Below are positions 1 to 6,829 of a DNA stretch of 12,716 nt, piece by piece. This stretch comes from Actinomycetes bacterium (lineage in GTDB: Bacteria; Actinomycetota; CADDZG01; JAHWKV01). The translations under genes and the position numbers were made by a program. The stretch is from NCBI GenBank assembly GCA_029263035.1, contig JAJCYF010000106.1:1-12716 (forward strand), written 5' to 3'. The notes beneath the pieces are model-generated. The model did not search any database. It was not told where the DNA came from and worked only from the letters and a program-made list of their open reading frames with translations. The first letter of the stretch is position 1. Every line of letters begins with the position of its first letter.

Positions 1-143
1 GGCGTGAGCGTCAGGTAGGAGAGGTCGTCTCCTTCGACCTCATTGGTCCGGGCGATGCAGGACTCGGCCACCTCGGCGGCGGAGACCTCCTTCGACGCTA
101 TAAGAGAGGCCAAGTCGGCGGCGGTCCGCTCCCACAGCTCCAT
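1..143 (-). CDS. gatA: Asp/Glu-tRNA amidotransferase subunit A, N-terminal part
   Basis: This is the 5' end of gatA, cut by the window edge (47 codons plus two bases). GatA is the amidase subunit of GatCAB, which converts Glu-tRNA(Gln) or Asp-tRNA(Asn) to the amidated forms in the cytoplasm. The visible start (MELWERTAADLASLI, then SKEVSAAEVAESCIAR) matches the N-terminal helices of GatA; the Ser-cisSer-Lys catalytic core lies outside the window. The ATG at 143-141 directly follows the gatC stop codon with no gap, and a GGAGG in the last gatC codons serves as ribosome binding site, so the two are co-transcribed and probably translationally coupled. The identification rests on the short N-terminus plus the gatC neighbour. 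Confidence 0.88.
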   Translation of the reverse strand, partial: MELWERTAADLASLIASKEVSAAEVAESCIARTNEVEGDDLSYLTLT

Positions 144-440
144 CTAGCCCTCCTCTTCGAGGATGCGGGGCACCCGGAAGTGCCCGTCCTCGGCGGCGGG
201 GGCGTTGGCCAGAGCGGCCTCGGAGCCGATCGACGGGATGACCACGTCGGGCCGCAGCACGTTCATCAACGGCATGGAGTGGGAGGTGGGCTCCACGCCC
301 TCGGTGTCCAGGTTGGTCACCGTGTTGGCGTGCTCTAGGATGCGCGACAGCTGCTCCTCGAAGGTGTCCAGCTCCTGCTCGGTGAGAGCAAGGCGCGCCA
401 GCTTGGCGACGTGCTCCACCTGCTCTCTGCCAATGCCCAA
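144..440 (-). CDS. gatC: Asp/Glu-tRNA amidotransferase subunit C
   Basis: GatC is the small subunit that wraps around GatA and stabilises the GatA-GatB interface in the tRNA-dependent amidotransferase. The 98-aa product has the usual family length and pattern: REQVEHVAKLARLALTEQE at the N-terminus, the FEEQLSRILEHANTV helix, then GVEPTSH and the conserved LRPDV, ending in FRVPRIL. The start is chosen as TTG at 440-438 because a perfect AAGGAG lies six bases upstream and the protein then begins exactly where GatC homology begins; the open frame continues upstream to 800 but that extension lies antisense to the neighbouring endonuclease gene and has no GatC character. It is followed immediately by gatA. 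Confidence 0.93.
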   Translation of the reverse strand: MGIGREQVEHVAKLARLALTEQELDTFEEQLSRILEHANTVTNLDTEGVEPTSHSMPLMNVLRPDVVIPSIGSEAALANAPAAEDGHFRVPRILEEEG

Positions 441-452
441 GGAGAACTCCTT
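438..452 (-). promoter_or_regulatory. gatC ribosome binding site inside a short palindrome
   Basis: AAGGAG at 452-447 is followed after six bases by the TTG start of gatC. The Shine-Dalgarno sequence and the bases running into the start codon form AAGGAGttCTCCTT, a perfect inverted repeat able to fold into a 5-bp hairpin with loop GUUC, which would hide both SD and start. The SD decides the start codon; any regulatory role of the palindrome is inference. Confidence 0.6.
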
Positions 453-517
453 CGTGTGTGCGGAAGAACCATTCTTACCAGATTGCAACCGTGGTGGCCG
501 ATCGGCGCTCCGCACAG

Positions 518-533
518 ACCCGCTAGGGCGGGG
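518..533 (-). terminator. Possible weak hairpin after the endonuclease gene
   Basis: Just past the stop codon of the putative endonuclease gene (536-538) is a GC-only hairpin, CCCGC-CCTA-GCGGG, on the minus strand. It has no following U tract, so it would be a poor intrinsic terminator. It could separate the restriction-modification transcript from gatC or do nothing. The 95-bp gap between the stop and gatC shows no convincing -35/-10 pair, so gatCA may be partly read from upstream. Confidence 0.22.
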
Positions 534-535
534 GC

Positions 536-1495
536 CTAACTTTCCGGGCTCCTCGACGTTGCATCCTCGGTCAGTTCGTCGGCCTTGGCTGCGACTGAGG
601 GCGGGACGTCGAAGATCACCGGCGGAGGAGGCGTTTCCTTCAGGCTCTTCAAATCGGTGCATGCGCGGTATAGCACCCGATCGAGCTGGTAGGCCGGCTG
701 AATCCCCTTCTTCGGACGATAGTCGGTGTAGGAACCAGGACCGGACTCGTAGCAGTAGAGCCCGACCGCATCCACCACCTGCGCCGCCGTCTCGGCCCAC
801 CTCACCACAGCGGCGAAGTCGGTTTCGCTCACTACCCGCACAGCCATGAAAAAGTAAATCCGAGGCCGGCTGGCATGTAACCAGGTGGAGAGATCCCCTC
901 CCCCCGCCCCGCCGGTTGGGGAGATGCCCTTGTGCGACAACCGACGTGAGGCTTCCCCTTTGAGGTCAATTGACTTGAACGCCAGTTCCTTGACCCGCTT
1001 GTTGGTGTCGGCCGAACCTGCTCGGCCAAAGGCTTTCTGGCCGGGGCTGTTGGCGTGCTTTGGAGTACCCATCATCTTGGCTTCAAGAAGGAAGTCGATA
1101 GCCCGGCTCTCATCGCCGGGGTACACGCCGTCCAGATTGTGCTCGGCGATTATCAAGCCGGGCACCTGGCGCCTTACGTAGAGCGTTTCGATTCCGGCAC
1201 ACCGTTCGAGGAGCAAGGCGAGCAGATTGTTGAACCAGTCGCCCTTGCCGTTCTGCAATGCTCCACTCAGCTGCTTGCTCTGGAGATCCTTAATCGCTCC
1301 GTCTCCGGTAAAGGCTTGTGGGAGCCCCCGATCGAACGCTGAGATGGCCGCTAGAAATTCGTCCTCGATCTGATCCCAGCTCGTGGCTGAGTCTGCCGCC
1401 GTCCGGTCGTACATCTCACGCAACGGCGCACAATACGGGTTGGACAGCAGAACCGATTTCGGGTTGAGCGGCGCAACCTTGGGTTCGTCTACCAC
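536..1495 (-). CDS. Putative type II restriction endonuclease (PD-(D/E)XK-like)
   Basis: This 319-aa protein does not match any endonuclease family I recognise, so the call rests on context plus one motif. Residues 131-140 read RAIDFLLEAK, a beta-strand followed by EAK; with D122, D128 or D134 as the earlier acid, this fits a PD-(D/E)XK nuclease core (E138, K140). A lysine/arginine-rich stretch follows (about 145-180), then a hydrophobic strand PRIYFFMAVRVV (about 201-212). No signal peptide or membrane segment is seen. The GTG start lies within the end of the upstream methyltransferase gene (7-bp overlap), so the genes are co-transcribed and probably coupled; methylase first, endonuclease second is a common protective order. 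Base composition is less GC-rich than the heme and leucine genes. It could instead be an accessory or specificity protein of the methylase. Confidence 0.6.
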   Translation of the reverse strand: MVDEPKVAPLNPKSVLLSNPYCAPLREMYDRTAADSATSWDQIEDEFLAAISAFDRGLPQAFTGDGAIKDLQSKQLSGALQNGKGDWFNNLLALLLERCAGIETLYVRRQVPGLIIAEHNLDGVYPGDESRAIDFLLEAKMMGTPKHANSPGQKAFGRAGSADTNKRVKELAFKSIDLKGEASRRLSHKGISPTGGAGGGDLSTWLHASRPRIYFFMAVRVVSETDFAAVVRWAETAAQVVDAVGLYCYESGPGSYTDYRPKKGIQPAYQLDRVLYRACTDLKSLKETPPPPVIFDVPPSVAAKADELTEDATSRSPES

Positions 1496-3177
1496 CTGTT
1501 CGGGGAGGGAAGCCCCTCAAGCCCATAAAGCTGCAAAGCTATGCCGGTGGCGCGCTGGACATCTCGTTCCACGAAGGCAGCCGCAAGACCATCCCGTTGC
1601 GAGCGGGAGAGTGACTCGGGGTCCGGAACCCTGATTCGACGAAGATACTGTGCCTGAAAGCGGTAGCAGCCGCCCCGCATCTTTACGCAGTAGGTTCCGA
1701 CGAAAAGGTTCGCAATATTTGAGAGTAGAAGGCCGCCGAGGACTTCCAGATCCCAGGATTCGCTGACGACGAAGTACAGATTGTGGTGGGGGTAGAACCC
1801 GCCTTCGTCGAGAACGGGGTGGGCAGCGGCCTTCAAATCGGGGATCAGCAGCTTTGGACGGTCCGTCAACCGGGGGTCGACTCTGTCGATGGTGCGGTAC
1901 CAGGTTCCAGGCCGGTTGCGGGCGATGTGCCGATTGCGGAGTCTGGCCTCGTTCTTTTCGAAGTAGCGAGCGAGTTGGCGGAACTGCGCCAAATCGACTA
2001 GTCCGTGTTCGTCCCAGGGATTGATCAAGTGGGTGCCCGACCACTGCCGACTGCCCGATGCAAGGTCGGCAGCCTTCAACATGGGAAGCAGGCGGTCTGC
2101 TTCTACCGCGTCGGGATCGGTAGTTAAGAAGAGCTCGTCGCAGCCGGAGGCAAGACCAATGCCAACGCGGGTCCCTGTGAGCTTATTTTCGAGTGGAGGG
2201 AACCGGCGTTCGAGGTCTGCGACGATACTCAAGCGTTGCGGGCTGGCAGCCGGCCACAGGTCTGGCCCTTGCGGCCAGTCATCCAGCCGTGCGGCAGCGA
2301 CAGTGCTGGTTTCCAGGCTCTTGTCCCGGGGCTCGGCCACCCAGGAGCTCAGGCGGCTTGCATCTGCCGGACCGAAATCGCGTCCCGCCTCTGCGACTAC
2401 CGCGGCGCCATCGGGGCCATTTCTGAGCACGACTATTGCCGGATATGCGGAAACCTGGTCCTCGAAAGCACTCACATCGTGCATCGTGATGACTGCGTCG
2501 ACGGCGAAGCTTCGGCTGACGAAGTCCCTGAGCTTTGAGCCGTACTGGTTTCTCATCCAACGGTCCGAACAGATGAAGCTGAGGTTGCCGCCGGGTCGGA
2601 GAACGGTCAGACCTTTCTCGATGAAGCCGACGTAGATGTCGCTTCGTCCACGCATAGTCGGATGGAGACGCCGGTAGGTCTCCATGGTCTTGGGCGCAAC
2701 CCCCTCGAGTCGAATATAGGGAGGGTTACCAACGACGTAGTCGGCGCGGTCGCTGTCAGATAGCAGAAAGTCGCCGGTGGAGATCCACTCCTCCGCCAGT
2801 TTTAGGGCGGTGGGCCCGCCGGCACCCCCCTCCTCCAGCATCTGGGCCACCGACTTGCGGGCCACCCGGGCGTTGGCGTCCAGAAGGTCGAAGGCTCGAA
2901 TTGCCCCACCGAGAGATTCCGGCGCGCGGCCATGCCGGCGGGCCGATTTGATAAGCCGCTCGACGATCGGCAACAGAAAGGCGCCGGTTCCGCACGACGG
3001 CTCCAGGATGGTCTTGCGACCTAGATCAAAGTGAGATTTATAGCCGACCAGGTCGAGAATAAGATCAACGATCCAGCGTCGCGTGAAGACCTCGCCGTAC
3101 TGGATCCCGGGTTCTTGGGGATGTCCCACCGTGAGGGAGGGCAAACTTAACAGTTCAAGTTGCTCCAACCCCGCCAT
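1489..3177 (-). CDS. Eco57I/TaqI-like N6-adenine DNA methyltransferase
   Basis: This is an S-adenosylmethionine-dependent DNA adenine-N6 methyltransferase of the gamma class, the modification half of a type II restriction-modification system. From the ATG at 3177 it is 562 aa. Motifs in order: YGEVFTRRWIVDLI (motif X-like, about 27-40), ILEPSCGTGAF (SAM-binding motif I, 57-67), FDLLD (about 96-100), GDFLL (about 135-139) and the catalytic VVGNPPYIR (motif IV, NPPY at 151-154). The C-terminal third, with RPKLLIPDL and GFYPHHNLYFVV, looks like a TaqI-type target-recognition domain. A GTG at 3243 would add 22 residues, but that extension contains the promoter and LexA box; the ATG has a GGGGGA four bases upstream and starts close to motif X, so I prefer it. 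It overlaps the putative endonuclease gene. The target sequence cannot be read from the protein. Confidence 0.9.
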   Translation of the reverse strand: MAGLEQLELLSLPSLTVGHPQEPGIQYGEVFTRRWIVDLILDLVGYKSHFDLGRKTILEPSCGTGAFLLPIVERLIKSARRHGRAPESLGGAIRAFDLLDANARVARKSVAQMLEEGGAGGPTALKLAEEWISTGDFLLSDSDRADYVVGNPPYIRLEGVAPKTMETYRRLHPTMRGRSDIYVGFIEKGLTVLRPGGNLSFICSDRWMRNQYGSKLRDFVSRSFAVDAVITMHDVSAFEDQVSAYPAIVVLRNGPDGAAVVAEAGRDFGPADASRLSSWVAEPRDKSLETSTVAAARLDDWPQGPDLWPAASPQRLSIVADLERRFPPLENKLTGTRVGIGLASGCDELFLTTDPDAVEADRLLPMLKAADLASGSRQWSGTHLINPWDEHGLVDLAQFRQLARYFEKNEARLRNRHIARNRPGTWYRTIDRVDPRLTDRPKLLIPDLKAAAHPVLDEGGFYPHHNLYFVVSESWDLEVLGGLLLSNIANLFVGTYCVKMRGGCYRFQAQYLRRIRVPDPESLSRSQRDGLAAAFVERDVQRATGIALQLYGLEGLPSPNRW

Positions 3178-3188
3178 TCCGTCCCCCG

Positions 3189-3210
3189 CTATCGAACGTG
3201 TGTTCGATAG
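3189..3210. promoter_or_regulatory. LexA (SOS) operator of the Gram-positive/mycobacterial type
   Basis: A perfect 9-bp inverted repeat with a 4-bp spacer lies here. Its core at 3192-3207 is TCGAAC-GTGT-GTTCGA, which matches the mycobacterial consensus TCGAAC-N4-GTTCGA and every position of the Bacillus-type CGAACRNRYGTTYG. It lies 12 to 33 bases before the ATG of the methyltransferase gene and overlaps its predicted -10 and transcription start, the usual place for LexA repression. That LexA binds here is inferred from the match. Confidence 0.82.
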
Positions 3211-3215
3211 TATCA
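3207..3215 (-). promoter_or_regulatory. Extended -10 promoter of the restriction-modification operon
   Basis: On the minus strand TGATACTAT combines an extended -10 TG with TACTAT (TANNNT). Transcription would start near position 3200, inside the LexA box, giving a leader of about 23 bases with GGGGGA before the ATG at 3177. No good -35 is seen, as expected for an extended -10 promoter. A competing reading is TTGATA (3216-3211) with GATAGC 17 bases downstream, which would leave almost no leader. Either way the LexA box overlaps the promoter. Confidence 0.5.
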
Positions 3216-3243
3216 AATCGAGGCCAATGGGGGAAGCGCTCAC

Positions 3244-3392
3244 GCCGACTAACTATAGGTGGCCAAGATCTGCGACGTTCGGATCTAGGTGATCAGGTCC
3301 AAAGAGGCGGGCCGTCCGATCAACTTTAGCCTGCGAGGAACCTGCCGGGCAGCTAAAAGTAACAGTGCTCTCCGGCTAGCGTCCTAGACACG
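3244..3392. other. Divergent intergenic region between R-M and heme clusters
   Basis: This stretch separates the leftward restriction-modification operon from the rightward small membrane genes. It contains three GATC-centred sites in 29 bp (AGATCT, GGATCT, TGATCA; 3266-3295) and a short CTGCC-g-GGCAG hairpin near 3342-3352. A TAGCGT at 3377-3382 could be a -10 for the rightward genes, but no -35 accompanies it. No coding region is supported here. Confidence 0.4.
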
Positions 3393-3524
3393 ATGCCCAA
3401 CCCTTCCGGACCGCCGGCCGAGCGATTCGAGCCCAGTGACACCCTGCTCAAAATTCTTTGGGGAATCGCGGTTGTCTCTGTCGTGATCATGATCGCCTAC
3501 GGGCTAACACTGACCTGGTGGTGA
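3393..3524 (+). CDS. Small single-span membrane protein (43 aa)
   Basis: A 43-aa open frame begins at ATG 3393, with an in-frame stop at 3360-3362 and no other start between. It has a Pro-rich polar N-terminus (PNPSGPPAERFEPSD, residues 2-16), then one hydrophobic helix (about 19-40: ILWGIAVVSVVIMIAYGLTL) and a WW terminus. This shape fits small subunits of membrane complexes such as cytochrome oxidases, but I recognise no family. It lies six bases before a second small membrane gene in the same direction, and both precede the heme operon. About 70% of third codon positions are G or C. The Shine-Dalgarno is poor. Coding status is likely from the pairing and composition, not proven. Confidence 0.55.
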   Translation: MPNPSGPPAERFEPSDTLLKILWGIAVVSVVIMIAYGLTLTWW

Positions 3525-3529
3525 TTTAG

Positions 3530-3628
3530 ATGAGCCGGACCACCTCGGCCGTCCTAGCCATCCTCATAACCCTCGGCGCATGGGGCATGATCGTCTATCT
3601 ATACGCACTGAGCCAGATCACCTTCTAG
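3530..3628 (+). CDS. Small single-span membrane protein (32 aa)
   Basis: A 32-aa open frame starts with ATG five bases after the stop of the 43-aa gene. Almost the whole protein is one membrane helix: after MSRTTS, residues about 7-27 are AVLAILITLGAWGMIVYLYAL, and it ends SQITF. Its size and layout resemble tiny oxidase subunits of the CydX or CcoQ kind, but no diagnostic motif is present and I assign no family. The upstream GGTGGTGA may act as a weak ribosome binding site or the gene may be translated by coupling. hemE starts 47 bases downstream, so co-transcription with the heme operon is possible. Confidence 0.5.
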   Translation: MSRTTSAVLAILITLGAWGMIVYLYALSQITF

Positions 3629-3659
3629 CCTCGCCAAGGGCGTAGCCCGGCTGTTGCGT

Positions 3660-3675
3660 TATCTTTTGGTACACC
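3660..3675 (+). promoter_or_regulatory. Possible leaderless promoter of the heme operon
   Basis: TATCTT at 3660-3665 fits the actinobacterial -10 TANNNT and ends ten bases before the hemE ATG. No Shine-Dalgarno sequence precedes the ATG, so a transcript starting near 3672 would be almost leaderless. No clear -35 is seen. Confidence 0.35.
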
Positions 3676-4716
3676 ATGGCTCCCGATCCCCGATCCATTC
3701 GCTTCCTGCGCGCCTGCCGCCGGGAACCCGTCGACACCACCCCCATCTGGATGATGCGCCAAGCGGGCCGCAGCCTGCCCGCCTACCGGGAGTTCCGGCG
3801 CAAGCACTCGTTCAAGGAGGTGGCGAGTACCCCCGAGCTGTGCGCCGACGTCACCCTGATGCCGCTGGACTACTTCCCGGTCGATGCCGCGATCATCTTT
3901 GCCGACATCATGACGCCGGTCGCCTGCCTGGGGATCGACTACGAGATCGTCGAGGGCACCGGCCCGGTGGTCGCCGACCCGATTCGCACGATCGCCCAGG
4001 TGCAGAACCTGGCCTCCATCCCTCCCGCCGAAGCCGTCGGCACCCTGTTCGACGCCATGCGCCTGGTCGCCGAGCGGCTGGACGGCCAGGTCCCCATGAT
4101 CGGCTTCGCCGGGGCCCCGTTCACGCTGGCCAGCTACCTGGTGGAGGGAAAGCCGAACGCCGAGCTCACCGCCACCCGGGCGCTGATGAAGGATCATCCG
4201 GAGGTCTGGCACGGCCTGCTGGACCACATGACCGGAGTGCTCATCGACTACATGGGCGAGCAGGTCAAAGCCGGCGTCCAGGCGCTGCAGCTGTTCGACT
4301 CGTGGGTCGGCCGCCTGACGCCCGGCGAATACAAAGAGTTCGCCCTCCCCTACTCCGCCCACATCTTCGAGGGAACCGCCGGCCTGGGGGTCCCCCGCAT
4401 CCACTTCGGCACCGGCACCAAAAACCTGCTGGAGCTGATGGCCTCGCCGGACCCCGAAGTCGTGGGGATCGACGCCGGTGTGCCGCTCGACGAGGCGTGG
4501 AACCGGGTCGGACACGACAAGGCGGTCCAGGGCAACCTCGACTCCAAGCTGCTGATGGGCGACGCCGACACCATGGTTAAGGAGGCCGAAGCCGTCCTCC
4601 GCAGGGCCGGGGGACGCCCGGGGCACATCTTCAACCTGGGGCACGGCGTCCTGCCCGACACGCCGCTGGACAACCTGAAGCTGCTGGTCGACACGGTCCA
4701 CGGGTTCTCTGCATGA
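3676..4716 (+). CDS. hemE: Uroporphyrinogen decarboxylase
   Basis: HemE removes the four acetate carboxyl groups of uroporphyrinogen III to give coproporphyrinogen III. The 346-aa product is full length. The N-terminal signature PIWMMRQAGRSLPAYR (about 23-38) supplies the substrate-binding arginines R28 and R32; the catalytic aspartate is D77 in IIFADIMTP. The second signature GFAGAPFTLASYLVEG (143-158) includes Y154, and NLGHGVLPDTP near the C-terminus carries H323. The ATG at 3676 is the only start in its frame after the preceding region and matches the expected N-terminus. Its TGA overlaps the hemH ATG by four bases. It is the first gene of a five-gene heme operon. Confidence 0.97.
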   Translation: MAPDPRSIRFLRACRREPVDTTPIWMMRQAGRSLPAYREFRRKHSFKEVASTPELCADVTLMPLDYFPVDAAIIFADIMTPVACLGIDYEIVEGTGPVVADPIRTIAQVQNLASIPPAEAVGTLFDAMRLVAERLDGQVPMIGFAGAPFTLASYLVEGKPNAELTATRALMKDHPEVWHGLLDHMTGVLIDYMGEQVKAGVQALQLFDSWVGRLTPGEYKEFALPYSAHIFEGTAGLGVPRIHFGTGTKNLLELMASPDPEVVGIDAGVPLDEAWNRVGHDKAVQGNLDSKLLMGDADTMVKEAEAVLRRAGGRPGHIFNLGHGVLPDTPLDNLKLLVDTVHGFSA

Positions 4717-5636
4717 GCCGGACCGCGGTTCTGCTGATGGCCTACGGGAGCCCCCGGACCCCGGACGAGGTCGAGCCCTACTTCACCGACATCCGCGGCG
4801 GCCGACCCCCGTCGCCGCAGGTCCTGAAGGTCCTGGCCGACCGGTACGCCCGCATCGGCGGCAAGTCGCCCCTCAACGAGATCACCCGGGAGCAGGCCGA
4901 GTCGCTGGAGGAGCTTTTGGAGCACGAAAACCCCGGCTCCTATGCCGTGTTCACCGGGATGAAGCACTGGCACCCGTTTGTCGCCGACACGGTCGCCGGG
5001 ATCTCCGAAGCCGGCATCGACAGGGTCATCGCCCTGGTGCTGGCCCCCCACTTTTCTAAGAAGAGCATCGGCGAGTACGAGGCCCGGATCCTGAAGGCCC
5101 GGGAAGCCACCAGGGCCGACTTTGAGCTCACGATGGTCAAGTCCTGGTACGACGAGCCGGCCTTCGTCGGCCTGGTGGCCGCCAACCTCACCGAAACCCT
5201 GAAGGGCTGGGACTCCGCCGACCCCGGTACCTGCGTGTTTTTCACCGCCCATAGCATCCCCGCCCGGATCGTGGCCGAGGGCGACCCCTACGCCGACCAG
5301 CTTGCCGACTCCGCCAGGGTTTTCGCCGAGGCCGCCGGCATCGCCAACTACACCACCGGCTGGCAGTCCGAGAGCACTACCGGTGAGCCGTGGCTGGGCC
5401 CCGACATCCTGAACCGCCTGGAGACCTTTGCCGCCGAGGGCGGAAAGCGAGCAGTTATCGCCCCGGTGGGGTTCGTCGCCGACCACCTGGAAGTGCTGTT
5501 CGACGTGGACATGGAGTGCGTGGAAAAGGCGCAGGAGCTGGGCATTGAGCTTCGCCGCATCCCCTCCCCCAACGCCGACGCCCGATTCATCCGGGCTTTG
5601 GCAGGCATCGTTTCGCGGTACTCTGATCCGTCATGA
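4713..5636 (+). CDS. hemH: Ferrochelatase, coproporphyrin III type
   Basis: This chelatase inserts ferrous iron into a porphyrin. In actinobacteria and firmicutes the substrate is coproporphyrin III (name CpfC), giving coproheme; the placement directly after hemE fits. The 307-aa protein has LLMAYGSP at the start, the catalytic histidine H180 in FFTAHSIP, WQSESTTGEPWLGPDI (217-232), and E260 in GFVADHLEVLFD, corresponding to the His183/Glu264 pair of Bacillus subtilis. The C-terminus has no cysteine cluster (only C174 and C269 in the whole protein), so unlike some actinobacterial ferrochelatases it should lack a [2Fe-2S] centre. It overlaps hemE and hemA by four bases (ATGA) at each end. The later ChdC and CgoX steps are not in the window. 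Confidence 0.95.
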   Translation: MSRTAVLLMAYGSPRTPDEVEPYFTDIRGGRPPSPQVLKVLADRYARIGGKSPLNEITREQAESLEELLEHENPGSYAVFTGMKHWHPFVADTVAGISEAGIDRVIALVLAPHFSKKSIGEYEARILKAREATRADFELTMVKSWYDEPAFVGLVAANLTETLKGWDSADPGTCVFFTAHSIPARIVAEGDPYADQLADSARVFAEAAGIANYTTGWQSESTTGEPWLGPDILNRLETFAAEGGKRAVIAPVGFVADHLEVLFDVDMECVEKAQELGIELRRIPSPNADARFIRALAGIVSRYSDPS

Positions 5637-6829
5637 TTGTTGCCCTAAGCGCTGGTAGGAATGCCCCGGTCGAGCTTCGCGACCGCCTCGCACTGACCGA
5701 AGAAGGCCAGCGGGAGCTGCTGAGCGGCCCCCGGCCGGGTATCGGTGAGCTCATCGTCCTCTCCACCTGCCACCGCACCGAGATCTACGCTACCGGCGAC
5801 GGACTGGACTCCGACGTAGTCCACGCAGTGGCAGCGATCATGCCCGGCCTACTGCCCACCGACCAGCCCGACGTGAGCTTCATGCAGGGGGCGGAAGCCA
5901 TTGAACACCTGTTCAGCGTGGCCTGCGGGCTCGACTCGCTGGTGGTCGGCGAACCCCAGGTGCTCGGACAGGTCCGCCGGGCGCTGACGCTGGCGCAGGA
6001 GGCCGGCGCCACCGGGCCGATCCTCACCAACCTTTTCGGCCGGGCCATCCGCCTGGGCCGACAGGTCCGCAACGAGACCCCGCTCGGCCGGCTGGCCCGC
6101 TCCATCGGGGACTTCGCCGCCGACTACCTGAACACCCGCTTCGAGCGCCCCTCCGACCGGCGGGTGCTGATCGTCGGCGCCGGCGAGATCGCCCGGGATG
6201 CCGCCTTCGGATGCCGCAAGTCCGGCGCAACGCTGACCGTGGTCAGCCGCACCCGGGACTCGGCGGAGCAACTGGCCGACGAAGTGGGCGCGGTCGCACA
6301 CACTCTCGACCAGATCCGTCCGCTCCTGGCGGAAAACGATGTGGCGATCGTCGCCCTGGCCGGCGACTTCAAGATCACCATGGATGACTTCCCCTCTCAC
6401 CCCAGCTCTTCACTGCTGGTCCTTGACCTCTCGGTCCCCCGGGTGGTCGACGCAGTCAGCCACGACATGATCGAGGTCCTGGATCTGGACGAACTCCCCG
6501 GCCCCCGGGGGCCGGAGATCACCGACGCCATGATCGACGCCGAGTCGATGGTCAAAAAGGAGGTCGCCGACCTGATGCACTGGGCCGACACCCGGGCGTC
6601 GGGGCCGACCATAAAAGAGCTGCACGAATTCGCCGAGCAGGTGGTTCGGGACGAGGTGCGCCGGGCGACCGGCGGACTCGGGCTGAGCCCGGACCAGGAG
6701 GCCAGGGTCCAGGCGGCCGGTCAGCGGATCGCGAACAAGCTGTTGCACGGCCCCACGGTGGAGCTCCGCCGGTGCAACGAGGCGGACCGTGCCACCATCC
6801 GAAGGATCTTCCACCTGACGGGCGACTGA
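5633..6829 (+). CDS. hemA: Glutamyl-tRNA reductase
   Basis: HemA reduces Glu-tRNA(Glu) with NADPH to glutamate-1-semialdehyde, the first step of the C5 route to tetrapyrroles. The 398-aa protein has the nucleophilic C46 in VLSTCHRTEIY, the GLDSLVVGEPQVLGQVR block (about 103-119), a Rossmann NADPH domain with VLIVGAGEIARDAAF (about 179-193), and the helical dimerisation domain at the C-terminus. The ATG overlaps the hemH stop by four bases. The C5 route shows that the organism does not need the glycine-dependent ALA synthase; the partner aminomutase HemL is not in the window. HemA is often feedback-controlled by heme, but nothing at the DNA level here shows it. Confidence 0.97.
   Translation: MIVALSAGRNAPVELRDRLALTEEGQRELLSGPRPGIGELIVLSTCHRTEIYATGDGLDSDVVHAVAAIMPGLLPTDQPDVSFMQGAEAIEHLFSVACGLDSLVVGEPQVLGQVRRALTLAQEAGATGPILTNLFGRAIRLGRQVRNETPLGRLARSIGDFAADYLNTRFERPSDRRVLIVGAGEIARDAAFGCRKSGATLTVVSRTRDSAEQLADEVGAVAHTLDQIRPLLAENDVAIVALAGDFKITMDDFPSHPSSSLLVLDLSVPRVVDAVSHDMIEVLDLDELPGPRGPEITDAMIDAESMVKKEVADLMHWADTRASGPTIKELHEFAEQVVRDEVRRATGGLGLSPDQEARVQAAGQRIANKLLHGPTVELRRCNEADRATIRRIFHLTGD

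Noticed and set aside
441..800. Long N-terminal extension of gatC to 800
   Set aside because: It runs antisense-frame through the endonuclease gene and lacks GatC features; the TTG at 440 has an ideal SD and gives a 98-aa normal GatC.
163..849. 228-codon plus-strand frame over gatC and the endonuclease end
   Set aside because: It is Ser/Arg/Pro-rich with no domain, opposite to two supported genes.
3178..3243. GTG start at 3243 for the methyltransferase
   Set aside because: It would place the LexA box and -10 inside the coding sequence; the ATG at 3177 has an SD-like GGGGGA and sits just before motif X.
3625..5486. Long open frames antisense to hemE and hemH (358 and 378 codons)
   Set aside because: They are shadows of high-GC codon usage on the opposite strand. 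Their translations are Gly/Val/Asp/Gln-rich low-complexity strings, while the plus strand has clear HemE and HemH motifs.
6772..6828. Upstream start of hemC giving 19 extra residues
   Set aside because: The extra part lies inside hemA and lacks homology; the ATG overlapping the hemA stop gives the standard LRIGTRGS start.
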